Source: Blautia hominis
GTDB lineage: Bacteria; Bacillota; Clostridia; Lachnospirales; Lachnospiraceae
Assembly: GCA_002270465.1 (NCBI GenBank)
Contig: NQOF01000003.1
Span: 496,001-560,000, forward strand
DNA: 64,000 nt
Reading direction: 5' to 3'
Part shown: one piece after another, positions 25,121 through 33,679 of the stretch
How positions within the stretch are numbered: the stretch's first letter is position 1
Layout of the letters: each line of letters begins with the position of its first letter
Made by a program: the position numbers and the translations under genes
The notes under the pieces: model-generated
What the model was told of the DNA's origin: nothing
The model's input: the letters and a program-made list of their open reading frames with translations, nothing else
Databases searched by the model: none

Positions 25121-26287
25121 ATGACAGCAAAGAATAGAGTTATTACATACCTGTTAGCATTATACTGTTGCTTGATGCCTTTTGAGGAGGCCTTGGCCTC
25201 TTCGTTTGGTAGCATATTGAAAATTATAGGAATGCTTCTGATTGCATATGTTATTATTCAAAATAGAGGAAACTGGTTTCTGTCAAAGTATCAAGGGTCT
25301 CTGATTTTGTGGACTATATATATGTTTGTATCTGTTACATGGGTAAGTTCTGTACAGTGGTGGCAGTATTTCTTTAGAATTTACATCGTTCAGATTATTT
25401 TTCTGTGTGCGATGGAAATGGTTCCAGTAAAGAGCATAGATATGAAAGTGGTGCGGAAATCCCTAATTTTAGGAGGATGCATAGCTTCGGCGATTATGAT
25501 TTTGTTTCCTACAAGCTCAGGATTTACGGATGAGGGGCGAAGGACAATTATGCTGTTGGAATCCGCTCTGGATCCTAATGTGGTGGCATCAATTATTTTG
25601 CTTGGCGCACAAGTTTCAATTGGAGAATTTTATAAGGCTCAAAGGCGTTCTATTAGATTTGTACTATTAGCAATTTGGCAAATTTTGGGTATTCTTTTGA
25701 CTGGATCCAGAGGTGCATTACTTGCTTTCGTTGTCGGGTTTTCAATTGAAATAATTTTGAATTTGTTTAACGAAGGTGAAAGAAGGAAGGCATTAAGGGT
25801 ATTTCTTCTTGGCATTGTTGCGGTTATATTCATTATTGGTATTTTACCAGAAAATCTCTTACAAACAAGATTTTCAAAAGAAAATATTTTGGGCCTAAAT
25901 GAATTAGCTTCTGGATCACATAACAGATATACGATTTGGATGTATGCAGGAAAATTGATAAAGAATAATCCGGTATTCGGCTATGGATGTGGTAATTTTT
26001 TCTCGGCTATTGCAACGGTATATAGGACATGTGCTTCTCACAATTTATATGTTCTTTTGATGGTTGAAGGTGGTCTTATTGGAATGCTGTTATTTGGGCG
26101 ATATGTGTGGAAGATTTTGAAGGGTCTATTTCGACAACAGGATTTTTCCACATTCGCATTGTTACTAACAGTTTTGATTATGGCTTTTTCGTTGGATAGT
26201 ATAACCTACAAATATTTTTGGATGGCTTTGATCTACTCAAGATTGATTATCAGGGAAAATATAGAGCACAAATATGATGAGGAGTGA
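25121..26287 (+). CDS. O-antigen polymerase/ligase-like membrane protein (Wzy type)
   Basis: 388 residues with about eleven membrane segments. The conserved loop of the O-antigen ligase/polymerase family is present: TGSRGALLAFVVG, then a long outside loop with ASGSHNRYTIWMYAGKLIKNNPVFGYGCGNF and a His in TCASHNLYVLLMVEGG. It is expected to join repeat units on the outer side of the membrane. ATG 25121 has AGGAG 8 bases before it; an in-frame GTG at 25097 has no such site. One per cluster, next to a flippase gene, is the normal arrangement of Wzx/Wzy-dependent loci. Confidence 0.87.
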   Translation: MTAKNRVITYLLALYCCLMPFEEALASSFGSILKIIGMLLIAYVIIQNRGNWFLSKYQGSLILWTIYMFVSVTWVSSVQWWQYFFRIYIVQIIFLCAMEMVPVKSIDMKVVRKSLILGGCIASAIMILFPTSSGFTDEGRRTIMLLESALDPNVVASIILLGAQVSIGEFYKAQRRSIRFVLLAIWQILGILLTGSRGALLAFVVGFSIEIILNLFNEGERRKALRVFLLGIVAVIFIIGILPENLLQTRFSKENILGLNELASGSHNRYTIWMYAGKLIKNNPVFGYGCGNFFSAIATVYRTCASHNLYVLLMVEGGLIGMLLFGRYVWKILKGLFRQQDFSTFALLLTVLIMAFSLDSITYKYFWMALIYSRLIIRENIEHKYDEE

Positions 26288-26299
26288 CGAAAGAAAGTG

Positions 26300-27466
26300 A
26301 TGGCAACGAAAATATTAAAAGATTATATGAAATGCGCATTAAAAACATTGAAGGGACGCATTGCCACGGAATACTATAGAACAAAAAAATGCAACAAAGA
26401 TTTGTGGCTTGTATCTGAACGCGGAGATGATGCACGAGATAATGGCTATTTTTTCTTCAAATATTTGCGTGAACAGCATCCAGAAATAAATGCCGCATAT
26501 ATCATTGATAACTATTCGGCAGATTATGAAAAGGTGAAAAATCTTGGAAGAATTGTACAGTATGGTTCTGCTGAACACTATGCGCTAATGTTCACAGCCT
26601 CAAAATTAATAAGTTCACATATTATGGGTTTTACTCCTTGTCCAGGCTTTTTTGTTGGTGTAGATAAACGAGTAAAACTTTTTAAAGGCAAAAAAGTATT
26701 CTTACAGCACGGAATAATAAAAGATAATATCGAGGGACTAAAATATCCTAATACAGATGTGGATTTGTTTATCTGTGGAGCAAGACCAGAGTTTGAATAT
26801 GTTGTTAAAAACTATTATTATCCAGCAGGTGTAGTTTGCTATACTGGATTAGCAAGATATGATAACTTGTTTGATTTCGATACGAAAAAACAGATATTAT
26901 TGATGCCCACTTGGAGAAAATGGATTAATGCATATAGTATAGAAGAATTTAAAAAAAATGAATATTTTAGAATATACCAATCTTTTTTGATGAATCCAAA
27001 GATGAATGAGCTTTTGGAGATAAATGGATATAAGCTTGTTTTTTATCCTCATTATGAGATACAAAAATTTCTTTCTATGTTTACTGGAGGAAAGAATGTT
27101 ATTATAGCCAGCTTTTCGGATTTTGATGTTTCTACGTTGCTTAAAGAATCAGAGGTATTGATTACAGACTATTCAAGCGTATATTTTGATTTTGCATATA
27201 TGGAAAAACCAGTTTTATATTATCAGTTTGATAGAGAAAAATTCTTTTCAGAACATTATCAAAAAGGCTATTTTGACGAGTCAACTTTTGGTCCGGTTCT
27301 AATTCAAGAGCAGCAGGTAGTCGATGCGCTATCACAGATTCTGTGTGGGAAATTTAAGAATGAAGGGTATTTAAAAAATATCAGGGAATTTTTTGAATTT
27401 CACGATTGCAATAACTGCGATCGAATATATAATCTGATTTCAGACGCAATTCAGGAGAACATATGA
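26300..27466 (+). CDS. CDP-glycerol glycerophosphotransferase family protein
   Basis: 388 residues, related to the TagB/TagF family. Such enzymes transfer glycerol-phosphate (or another polyol phosphate) from a CDP donor to a sugar, so the polysaccharide may bear a phosphodiester decoration or backbone. Visible: LWLVSERGDDARDNGYFFFKYLREQHPE at the N-terminus, FLQHGIIKDN with the conserved His, LLMPTWRKW, FYPHYEIQKF, and STLLKESEVLITDYSSVYFDFAYMEKPVLYYQFD. The start may be GTG 26297 or ATG 26300. No CDP-glycerol synthase gene lies in the window. Overlaps the flippase start by four bases. Confidence 0.88.
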   Translation: MATKILKDYMKCALKTLKGRIATEYYRTKKCNKDLWLVSERGDDARDNGYFFFKYLREQHPEINAAYIIDNYSADYEKVKNLGRIVQYGSAEHYALMFTASKLISSHIMGFTPCPGFFVGVDKRVKLFKGKKVFLQHGIIKDNIEGLKYPNTDVDLFICGARPEFEYVVKNYYYPAGVVCYTGLARYDNLFDFDTKKQILLMPTWRKWINAYSIEEFKKNEYFRIYQSFLMNPKMNELLEINGYKLVFYPHYEIQKFLSMFTGGKNVIIASFSDFDVSTLLKESEVLITDYSSVYFDFAYMEKPVLYYQFDREKFFSEHYQKGYFDESTFGPVLIQEQQVVDALSQILCGKFKNEGYLKNIREFFEFHDCNNCDRIYNLISDAIQENI

Positions 27467-28902
27467 GGCTGAGAAGAAATATATTTTACAATGTTTTTTA
27501 TCAAATTTCCGTAATAATTATTCCACTAATTACTGCGCCATATATTTCTCGAGTCGTAGGAAAAGAAGGTGTGGGGGTCTACTCTTACTCCACATCAGTG
27601 GCTAGTTACTTTGCACTTTTTATTCTGCTAGGGGTAGGGAATTATGGAGCAAGATCAATTGCAAGAAACCGCGATGACAAGTTACTATGTAGTAGAAAAT
27701 TTTGGGGTATATATTTTTTGCAACTTATATGTTCGGCGGTTGTAATGACGGCGTATGTGGGATTTATTATCTTAACAAAGCAGAAGTATCACACTGCACT
27801 TCTAATTCAGATTTTATACCTATTGTCTGTGGTGTTAGATATTAATTGGTATTTTATCGGTACTGAACAATTCAGGATTACAGTAACGCGCGGAATGATT
27901 ATCAAATTTGTGCAAGTTATTGCCATATTTACTTTTGTCAAATCAGATGCTGATGTGTATAAGTATATTATCATAATGACTGGTGGAGTTTTGCTAGGAC
28001 AGATATTACTGTTTCCAGTGCTGTTAAAAAAAGTTTGTTTTGTAAGAGTTAACACCCGAGAAATTTTAAGTCATTTAAAACCAAACTTGATTCTTTTTAT
28101 TCCAATTCTTGCTACAAGTGTTTTTACTATAATGGATAAAATTATGCTCGAATTGATTAACCATGATATTGCAGCGGTTGGAATATACGAATATAGCGAG
28201 AAAATTGTTAAATTACCTTTAGGGGTTATAACTGCGATTGGTACAGTTATGCTTTCGAAAATATCAAATCTTCTTGTTAATAATAAGGAAAGTCAAAGCA
28301 ATACATATTTTCAAATGTCAATGAAATATATAGGAATAATAGTAGTTGCTATGGCTTTTGGTATAGCAGGTATTGCGCCGATTTTTTCAGTCGTTTTCTA
28401 CGGACAAGATTTTTCGGAGTGCGGAAGTATAATAACGATGCTGGCTATTATTTTAATGACAAGTTCTTGGGCGAATATTATTCGCACACAATATCTTATA
28501 CCACACGAAAAAGATAAGATATATATTACAGCTGTAGTTAGTGGAGCGATTGTAAATCTGGGATTGAATTATCTTTTTATTCCTAAATTTGGAGCCACGG
28601 GAGCTGCAATAGGAACAATTGGAGCGGAATTAGTATTATGTTTTGTGCATACTGTTGCTGTATGGAAAAAACTCAATCTCAAAGTGTACTTAAAAGATTG
28701 GATATTATATGCATGTTGCGGAATCGCAATGTTTTTTGGGGTACGCTTGGTCGAAATAAAGATGGGGATATCTATTCTCACATTGATTATTCAAGTGTTA
28801 TGTGGCGTAATTATATATATATTGTTGATGAGTATTATTTTGCTTATAAAACAAGATGAAATATTTTTAAAATTTAAGCGTAGGCTATCGGGAAAGCCCT
28901 AG
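27463..28902 (+). CDS. Polysaccharide flippase (Wzx, MATE-like)
   Basis: 479 residues with 12-14 membrane helices. The N-terminus RNIFYNVFYQISVIIIPLITAPYISRVVGKEGVGVYSYS is the standard opening of oligosaccharide flippases of Firmicutes capsule loci. It moves the undecaprenyl-linked repeat unit to the outer leaflet for the polymerase. AGGAGA lies before ATG 27463, which overlaps the previous stop as ATGA. It is the last gene of the AT-rich block; a 230-base gap without genes follows before capE. Confidence 0.93.
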   Translation: MRLRRNIFYNVFYQISVIIIPLITAPYISRVVGKEGVGVYSYSTSVASYFALFILLGVGNYGARSIARNRDDKLLCSRKFWGIYFLQLICSAVVMTAYVGFIILTKQKYHTALLIQILYLLSVVLDINWYFIGTEQFRITVTRGMIIKFVQVIAIFTFVKSDADVYKYIIIMTGGVLLGQILLFPVLLKKVCFVRVNTREILSHLKPNLILFIPILATSVFTIMDKIMLELINHDIAAVGIYEYSEKIVKLPLGVITAIGTVMLSKISNLLVNNKESQSNTYFQMSMKYIGIIVVAMAFGIAGIAPIFSVVFYGQDFSECGSIITMLAIILMTSSWANIIRTQYLIPHEKDKIYITAVVSGAIVNLGLNYLFIPKFGATGAAIGTIGAELVLCFVHTVAVWKKLNLKVYLKDWILYACCGIAMFFGVRLVEIKMGISILTLIIQVLCGVIIYILLMSIILLIKQDEIFLKFKRRLSGKP

Positions 28903-29132
28903 AGTTCAACAAATGCACAAGCATATCGCAGTGTTTGCGAGAAAATACTCTTTATTTTATTCTGATTGTGGGTATTATGATGTTTTAGCATGTTATGGAC
29001 AATTCCTTGGCATCTTTCTGAAATGAATTTTTTGTTTGAGGATACGTATATGTAGGCATGATAGTAACTATGTACTTGATGTTTAATAAAATACTAAAAA
29101 GAAATTTTATAATTTTTTAGGAGGGAAATAAA

Positions 29133-30164
29133 ATGTCTCTATTTACAGGAAAAATTTTAATGATAACCGGGGGCACCGGTTCATTCGGTAACGCCGTCCT
29201 GAACCGGTTCCTCCAAACAGACATCGGAGAAATCCGCATATTCTCTCGAGATGAAAAAAAACAGGACGATATGCGTCATGAATATCTGGCAAAGATGCCG
29301 GAAGCAGCGGACAAGATTAAGTTCTACATTGGCGATGTCCGTAATCTGGCATCTGTAAAAAACGCCATGCACGGCGTTGACTACATATTCCACGCAGCAG
29401 CCCTAAAGCAGGTTCCATCCTGTGAATTTTTCCCAATCGAAGCGGTAAAGACAAATGTCCTCGGTACAGAAAATGTCCTGACTGCAGCCATTGAAGAAGG
29501 CGTGGAATCCGTTATCTGCCTTTCCACCGACAAAGCAGCCTATCCGGTCAATGCAATGGGAACATCAAAAGCCATGATGGAAAAGGTTATTGTTGCCAAG
29601 AGCCGTACTACGAAGAAAACGAAGATATGCTGCACCCGTTACGGCAACGTTATGTGTTCCCGCGGTTCTGTTATTCCGCTGTGGATTGACCAGATTCGCA
29701 ATGGAAACCCGATCACACTGACAGAGCCAACCATGACACGTTTTATCATGTCCCTGGAAGAGGCAGTTGATCTTGTTTTATTTGCATTTGAACATGGTGA
29801 ACCAGGTGATATTCTGGTGCAGAAAGCACCGGCATGTACGATTCAGACACAGGCAGAGGCAGTGTGTGAACTGTTTGGTGGAAAGAAAGAGGATATTAAG
29901 GTCATCGGCATCCGCCATGGTGAGAAGATGTATGAAACACTTCTGACTAATGAAGAATGTGCGCATGCTATTGACTTAGGCAATTTCTATCGTGTACCAT
30001 GTGATAAGAGGGGCTTGAATTATGACAAGTTCTTTACACAGGGCAATACGGAGAGAGCAAAACTGAGCGAGTTTAATTCCAACAATACGAGGCTGCTGAC
30101 TGTGGAGGAGACGAAAGCGAAGATTGCATCTCTTACATATATTCAGGAAGAACTTGCAAAGTAA
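29133..30164 (+). CDS. capE: UDP-GlcNAc 4,6-dehydratase/5-epimerase, CapE type
   Basis: 343 residues, soluble short-chain dehydrogenase-like enzyme. CapE converts UDP-GlcNAc to the UDP-2-acetamido-2,6-dideoxy-4-keto-L-talose series, the first step to UDP-N-acetyl-L-fucosamine. NAD-binding TGGTGSFG (12-19) and the family triad Asp133, Met142, Lys146 in STDKAAYPVNAMGTSKAMMEK are present. AGGAGGG stands 10 bases before ATG 29133. The higher GC and codon use differ sharply from the flippase upstream. It forms a tight set with capF and capG downstream, which fixes the pathway assignment. Confidence 0.93.
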   Translation: MSLFTGKILMITGGTGSFGNAVLNRFLQTDIGEIRIFSRDEKKQDDMRHEYLAKMPEAADKIKFYIGDVRNLASVKNAMHGVDYIFHAAALKQVPSCEFFPIEAVKTNVLGTENVLTAAIEEGVESVICLSTDKAAYPVNAMGTSKAMMEKVIVAKSRTTKKTKICCTRYGNVMCSRGSVIPLWIDQIRNGNPITLTEPTMTRFIMSLEEAVDLVLFAFEHGEPGDILVQKAPACTIQTQAEAVCELFGGKKEDIKVIGIRHGEKMYETLLTNEECAHAIDLGNFYRVPCDKRGLNYDKFFTQGNTERAKLSEFNSNNTRLLTVEETKAKIASLTYIQEELAK

Positions 30165-30188
30165 AATTTGCATTTATTGAGGTGACAT

Positions 30189-31385
30189 ATGAACATATTA
30201 GTAACCGGCGCCAGGGGGATGGTGGGAACCGCCCTTGTTGCTAACTTGAAAAATATCAAGGAGAATAAAAACCGTACCCGTCCGAATCTGTATATTGAAG
30301 AGATTTATGAATATGATCTGGATTCCACACCGGAGCAGTTGGACGAGTACTGCCGAAAAACAGATTTTGTTTTCAATCTGGCAGGTGTAAACCGACCTGA
30401 AAATCCGGAAGATTTTATGAAAGGGAACTTTGGTTTTGCATCCGATCTTCTGAATACTCTGAAAAAATATAATAATAAAGCAACCATCATGCTTTCTTCT
30501 TCCATTCAAGCAACACTGTCTGGACGTTTCGGAAACAGCGAATATGGTAAAAGTAAGAAAGCCGGAGAAGAATTATTTTTTTCTTACGCAGAAGAAACAG
30601 GCGCAAAGGTTGCTGTTTACCGCTTTCCAAACCTCATGGGGCACAGCCGTCCGAAGTATAATTCTGCGGTGTCTACTTTCTGCTGGGCAGTAGCAAATGA
30701 TGAGGAGTTTACGGTCAATGACCGCAGCACAGAACTGGAACTGCTCTATATTGATGATCTTATAGATGGAATGTTTGATCTTCTGGAAGGCAAAGAGCTG
30801 CACTGCGGGTTTGACGGTGTGGAGACCGTTCTGGGTGATAATGGACGTTATTGTTGTGTTCCGGTAACACATAAAGTAACGCTTGGAGAGATTGTGGATC
30901 TGCTCCTGCAATTCAAAGCACAGCCGGAAACTTTAATGATGCCGAAGATGCCGGAGGGAAGCTTTGCAAAGAAGCTGTACAGCCTGTATCTGACTTATCT
31001 TCCGGCTGAGAAATTTAAATATGCGCTGAAGATGAACTGTGATGACAGAGGTTCTTTTACTGAACTGGTGCATACAGCAGACTGCGGACAGGTCAGCATC
31101 AACATCAGCCGTCCGGGAATCACGAAAGGTCAGCACTGGCATAATTCCAAGTGGGAGCTGTTTATTGTGGTAGCCGGACATGGCCTGATTCAGGAACGAA
31201 ATATCCACACAGGTGAAACTGTGGAGTTTGAAGTGAGCGGAGATAAGATTGAAGCAATTTATATGATTCCGGGATGGACCCACAATATCATTAATTTAAG
31301 TGAAACAGAAAATCTGGTGACAGTCATGACCTGCAATGAGATTTTCAATCCGGAGAGACCGGATACATTTTTTGAGCCGGTTTAA
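30189..31385 (+). CDS. capF: UDP-2-acetamido-2,6-dideoxy-hexulose reductase, CapF type
   Basis: 398 residues with the two-domain plan of CapF: an N-terminal NAD(P)-dependent reductase (MNILVTGARGMVGTALV, Tyr/Lys of the active site in YGKSKKAGEE) and a C-terminal cupin (about 300-398, GQHWHNSKWELFIVVAGHG, HNIINLSETENLVTVMTCNE) that binds metal. It reduces the CapE product to UDP-N-acetyl-6-deoxy-L-talosamine. GAGGTG precedes ATG 30189. Gap to capE is 24 bases, to capG 14 bases. Confidence 0.93.
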   Translation: MNILVTGARGMVGTALVANLKNIKENKNRTRPNLYIEEIYEYDLDSTPEQLDEYCRKTDFVFNLAGVNRPENPEDFMKGNFGFASDLLNTLKKYNNKATIMLSSSIQATLSGRFGNSEYGKSKKAGEELFFSYAEETGAKVAVYRFPNLMGHSRPKYNSAVSTFCWAVANDEEFTVNDRSTELELLYIDDLIDGMFDLLEGKELHCGFDGVETVLGDNGRYCCVPVTHKVTLGEIVDLLLQFKAQPETLMMPKMPEGSFAKKLYSLYLTYLPAEKFKYALKMNCDDRGSFTELVHTADCGQVSINISRPGITKGQHWHNSKWELFIVVAGHGLIQERNIHTGETVEFEVSGDKIEAIYMIPGWTHNIINLSETENLVTVMTCNEIFNPERPDTFFEPV

Positions 31386-31399
31386 GGAGGAAGTGGGAG

Positions 31400-32587
31400 A
31401 TGACAGAGATCAGAACTGATTATTCAGATATACATTTTAAAGAAAACGGGAAGCTGAAACTTCTCATTATCGTTGGTACCCGCCCGGAAATCATCCGTCT
31501 GGCGGCGGTCATCAATAAATGCAGGAAGTATTTTGACGTAGTTCTTGCCCATACGGGACAGAATTATGATTATAACCTGAATGGTATTTTCTTTGAAAAT
31601 TTAAAGATTGAAAATCCTGAAGTGTACATGGATGCGGTTGGAGATGACCTTGGGGCAACAGTCGGAAACATCATCAACTGTTCTTATAAGCTGATGGTAA
31701 GCATCAAGCCGGATGCATTGCTGATTCTTGGCGATACCAACTCCTGTCTGTCAGCGATTGCGGCAAAACGTCTGCATATTCCAATCTTCCATATGGAAGC
31801 TGGTAACCGCTGCAAAGATGAGTGTCTGCCGGAGGAGACGAACCGCCGGATTGTGGATATTATTTCCGATGTGAACCTTGCATATAGTGAACATGCCAGA
31901 AAATATCTGCATGAGTGCGGTCTGCCAAAGGAGCGTGTTTATGTGACCGGTTCCCCCATGGCGGAAGTGCTGCATCAGAACTTATCTGAGATTGAGAATT
32001 CGGATATTCTGGGTAAACTTGGATTGGAACCGCAGCAGTATATATTGTTGTCTGCGCATAGAGAAGAAAATATTGATACGGAGAAAAATTTCCTGTCTCT
32101 GTTTACAGCAATCAATAAGATGGCAGAGAAGTATGATATACCAATCCTGTATTCCTGCCATCCCCGTTCAAAGAACCGTTTAGCTGCATCTGGTTTTGAG
32201 CTGGACAGGCGTGTGATTCAGCATGAGCCCCTTGGATTCCATGATTATAATCATTTGCAGATGAACGCATTTGCTGTTGTATCTGATTCCGGTACATTGC
32301 CGGAGGAGAGCAGTTTCTTTACAAGCGTCGGTCATCCATTCCCTGCTGTGTGTATCAGAACATCCACCGAACGCCCGGAAGCTTTAGATAAAGCAGCATT
32401 TATACTGGCAGGGATTGATGAGAAATCCCTGTTGCAGGCGGTGACAACTGCTGTGGATATGTATGTAAAGGGTGATCATGGCAATACAGTACCGGACTAT
32501 TTAGATGAGAATGTAAGCACTAAGGTAATAAAGATCATTCAATCTTATACAGGAGTCATTGATAAGATGGTTTGGAGGAAATATTAA
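31400..32587 (+). CDS. capG: UDP-N-acetyl-L-talosamine 2-epimerase, CapG/WecB type
   Basis: 395 residues, non-hydrolysing UDP-GlcNAc 2-epimerase family. In the CapEFG pathway it makes UDP-N-acetyl-L-fucosamine. Visible: KLLIIVGTRPEIIRLAAVI, VLAHTGQNYDYNLNGIFFE, LGDTNSCLSAIAAKRL, FHMEAGNRCKDECLPEETNRRIVD, SAHREENID and VSDSGTLPEESSF. AGGAGGAAG precedes ATG 31400. If read alone it could be a WecB; the capE-capF context favours the L-fucosamine role. It is the last gene of the polysaccharide locus. Confidence 0.9.
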   Translation: MTEIRTDYSDIHFKENGKLKLLIIVGTRPEIIRLAAVINKCRKYFDVVLAHTGQNYDYNLNGIFFENLKIENPEVYMDAVGDDLGATVGNIINCSYKLMVSIKPDALLILGDTNSCLSAIAAKRLHIPIFHMEAGNRCKDECLPEETNRRIVDIISDVNLAYSEHARKYLHECGLPKERVYVTGSPMAEVLHQNLSEIENSDILGKLGLEPQQYILLSAHREENIDTEKNFLSLFTAINKMAEKYDIPILYSCHPRSKNRLAASGFELDRRVIQHEPLGFHDYNHLQMNAFAVVSDSGTLPEESSFFTSVGHPFPAVCIRTSTERPEALDKAAFILAGIDEKSLLQAVTTAVDMYVKGDHGNTVPDYLDENVSTKVIKIIQSYTGVIDKMVWRKY

Positions 32588-32652
32588 CAGGACATTTTTA
32601 AATAAAGATATTTCCACAGTAACGGTATTTTCCCTAATCTTATTACAAAACA

Positions 32653-32931
32653 GTGAATTTTTTTGAAACACTGTACTTTACATTGCAATTTGTATATGGA
32701 TATATTGAAGGGATCATTGCTGCGGAAGGAGAAGAACAGGATGTTTATTTTCTAGGGATCAGTGAACCGGTAGAAAGTGCTGAAGGGGTCATTATTTCTG
32801 TGATCCACCGCAAGAATGATGCAGAAGATGAGTGGGTGGCAGCACCGGAAGGTATCTGTTTTACCCGTGACGAAATAGAAAAAGCAGTATATTTTCAAGA
32901 ACAATATTTCGATTATGAAATATTAATGTAG
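32653..32931 (+). CDS. Small hypothetical protein, possibly a fragment
   Basis: 92 codons from a GTG at 32653, no recognisable ribosome site before it, so the true start is uncertain and the gene may be 5' truncated. The acidic sequence (GIIAAEGEEQDVYFLGISEPVESAEGVIISV, then RKNDAEDEWVAAPEG) looks protein-like but I cannot place it in a family. No signal peptide or membrane helix. It lies alone between capG and a decayed inverted-repeat element. Confidence 0.4.
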   Translation: MNFFETLYFTLQFVYGYIEGIIAAEGEEQDVYFLGISEPVESAEGVIISVIHRKNDAEDEWVAAPEGICFTRDEIEKAVYFQEQYFDYEILM

Positions 32932-32940
32932 AAAATGTCA

Positions 32941-33111
32941 GAACTGTGAATTGACTCTGCGCCTTTTCTGTGCTGGCCGTAAGGAAGTTCCCGGAGGGAA
33001 AAAACTTTCAGCCGCCAGGCAAAAATTCTAGTTTCTTAGATTCCATTTTCCAAGGCGGTTCTGCATGCATTTTACTTGCGACTGTGAAGCAGACGGAATA
33101 GTTTCTAATAT
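32941..33111. repeat. Decayed copy of the intergenic inverted-repeat family
   Basis: Contains in order the landmarks of the intact copies at 40.7 and 47.5 kb: CTGTGCTGGCCGTAAGGAAG, GCCAGGCAAAAATT, CCAAGGCGGTTCTGCATG and GCGACTGTGAAGC, but with many substitutions, an insertion of about 25 bases and lost termini. No gene inside. It fills the gap before the TfoX-like gene. Confidence 0.55.
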
Positions 33112-33144
33112 TCAAAATTTCTAATAAAGAAAGAAGGGAAAACC

Positions 33145-33399
33145 ATGGGTGACTTATCAAAACTTCCAAACATTGGCCCGGTAGTAGAAGAACAACTCAA
33201 CCAGGTCGGCATCACTACCTTTGACCAGCTAAAAGAAACAGGAAGTAAACAGGCATGGCTAAAGATCAAAGCCATTGATGATTCAGCCTGTATCCATCGT
33301 TTATACGGTCTGGAAGGTGCAATCCAGGGAATTAAAAAAAGCCAGCTCTCATCCGAAGTAAAAGCGGAACTAAAGGAGTTCTATGATCACTGCAAATAA
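33145..33399 (+). CDS. Stand-alone TfoX C-terminal domain protein
   Basis: 84 residues. Matches the C-terminal domain of TfoX/Sxy regulators, a helix-hairpin-helix-like fold (LPNIGPVVEEQLNQVGITTFDQLKETGSKQAWLKIKAI ... RLYGLEGAIQGI). In gamma-proteobacteria full-length Sxy activates competence with CRP; single-domain forms in Firmicutes have no defined role. AAGAAGGG precedes ATG 33145. After the TAA stop the same frame stays open for 35 more codons rich in Lys, Ala, Pro and Ser (33400-33507), suggesting a lost basic tail. The 200 bases after it hold no separate gene. Confidence 0.8.
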   Translation: MGDLSKLPNIGPVVEEQLNQVGITTFDQLKETGSKQAWLKIKAIDDSACIHRLYGLEGAIQGIKKSQLSSEVKAELKEFYDHCK

Positions 33400-33606
33400 A
33401 AGATAACTATTGGCTTTATCGGGAAAGCCATCCAAAGTAAAAAGCCTGCTGCAGCAAAGCCATCCAAACCGGAAAGCCCGCCGCAGCAAAGCCTGCCACA
33501 ATAATGTCAATCCCTCCACTCCTGCAAACATAAACCGTAAATCACGAAAATATTACGAGGCGGCAGAGTGGAATCGGGGTCATATGGACATTTCAAAAGA
33601 AAATAC

Positions 33607-33646
33607 AGCCGCACAGTATACGGAAGAATCATACCGTGCGGCCGTT
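33607..33646. terminator. Terminator of the hut operon, probably bidirectional
   Basis: GCCGCACAGTAT and ATACCGTGCGGC form a 12-pair stem (one G-U) with an 11-base loop. On the minus strand the stem is followed by TGTATTTTCTTTT, 34 bases after the hutU stop; on the plus strand by CGTTTTA. Confidence 0.75.
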
Positions 33647-33679
33647 TTATGTCATATGCTTAAGAGGGTGCATGAGACA

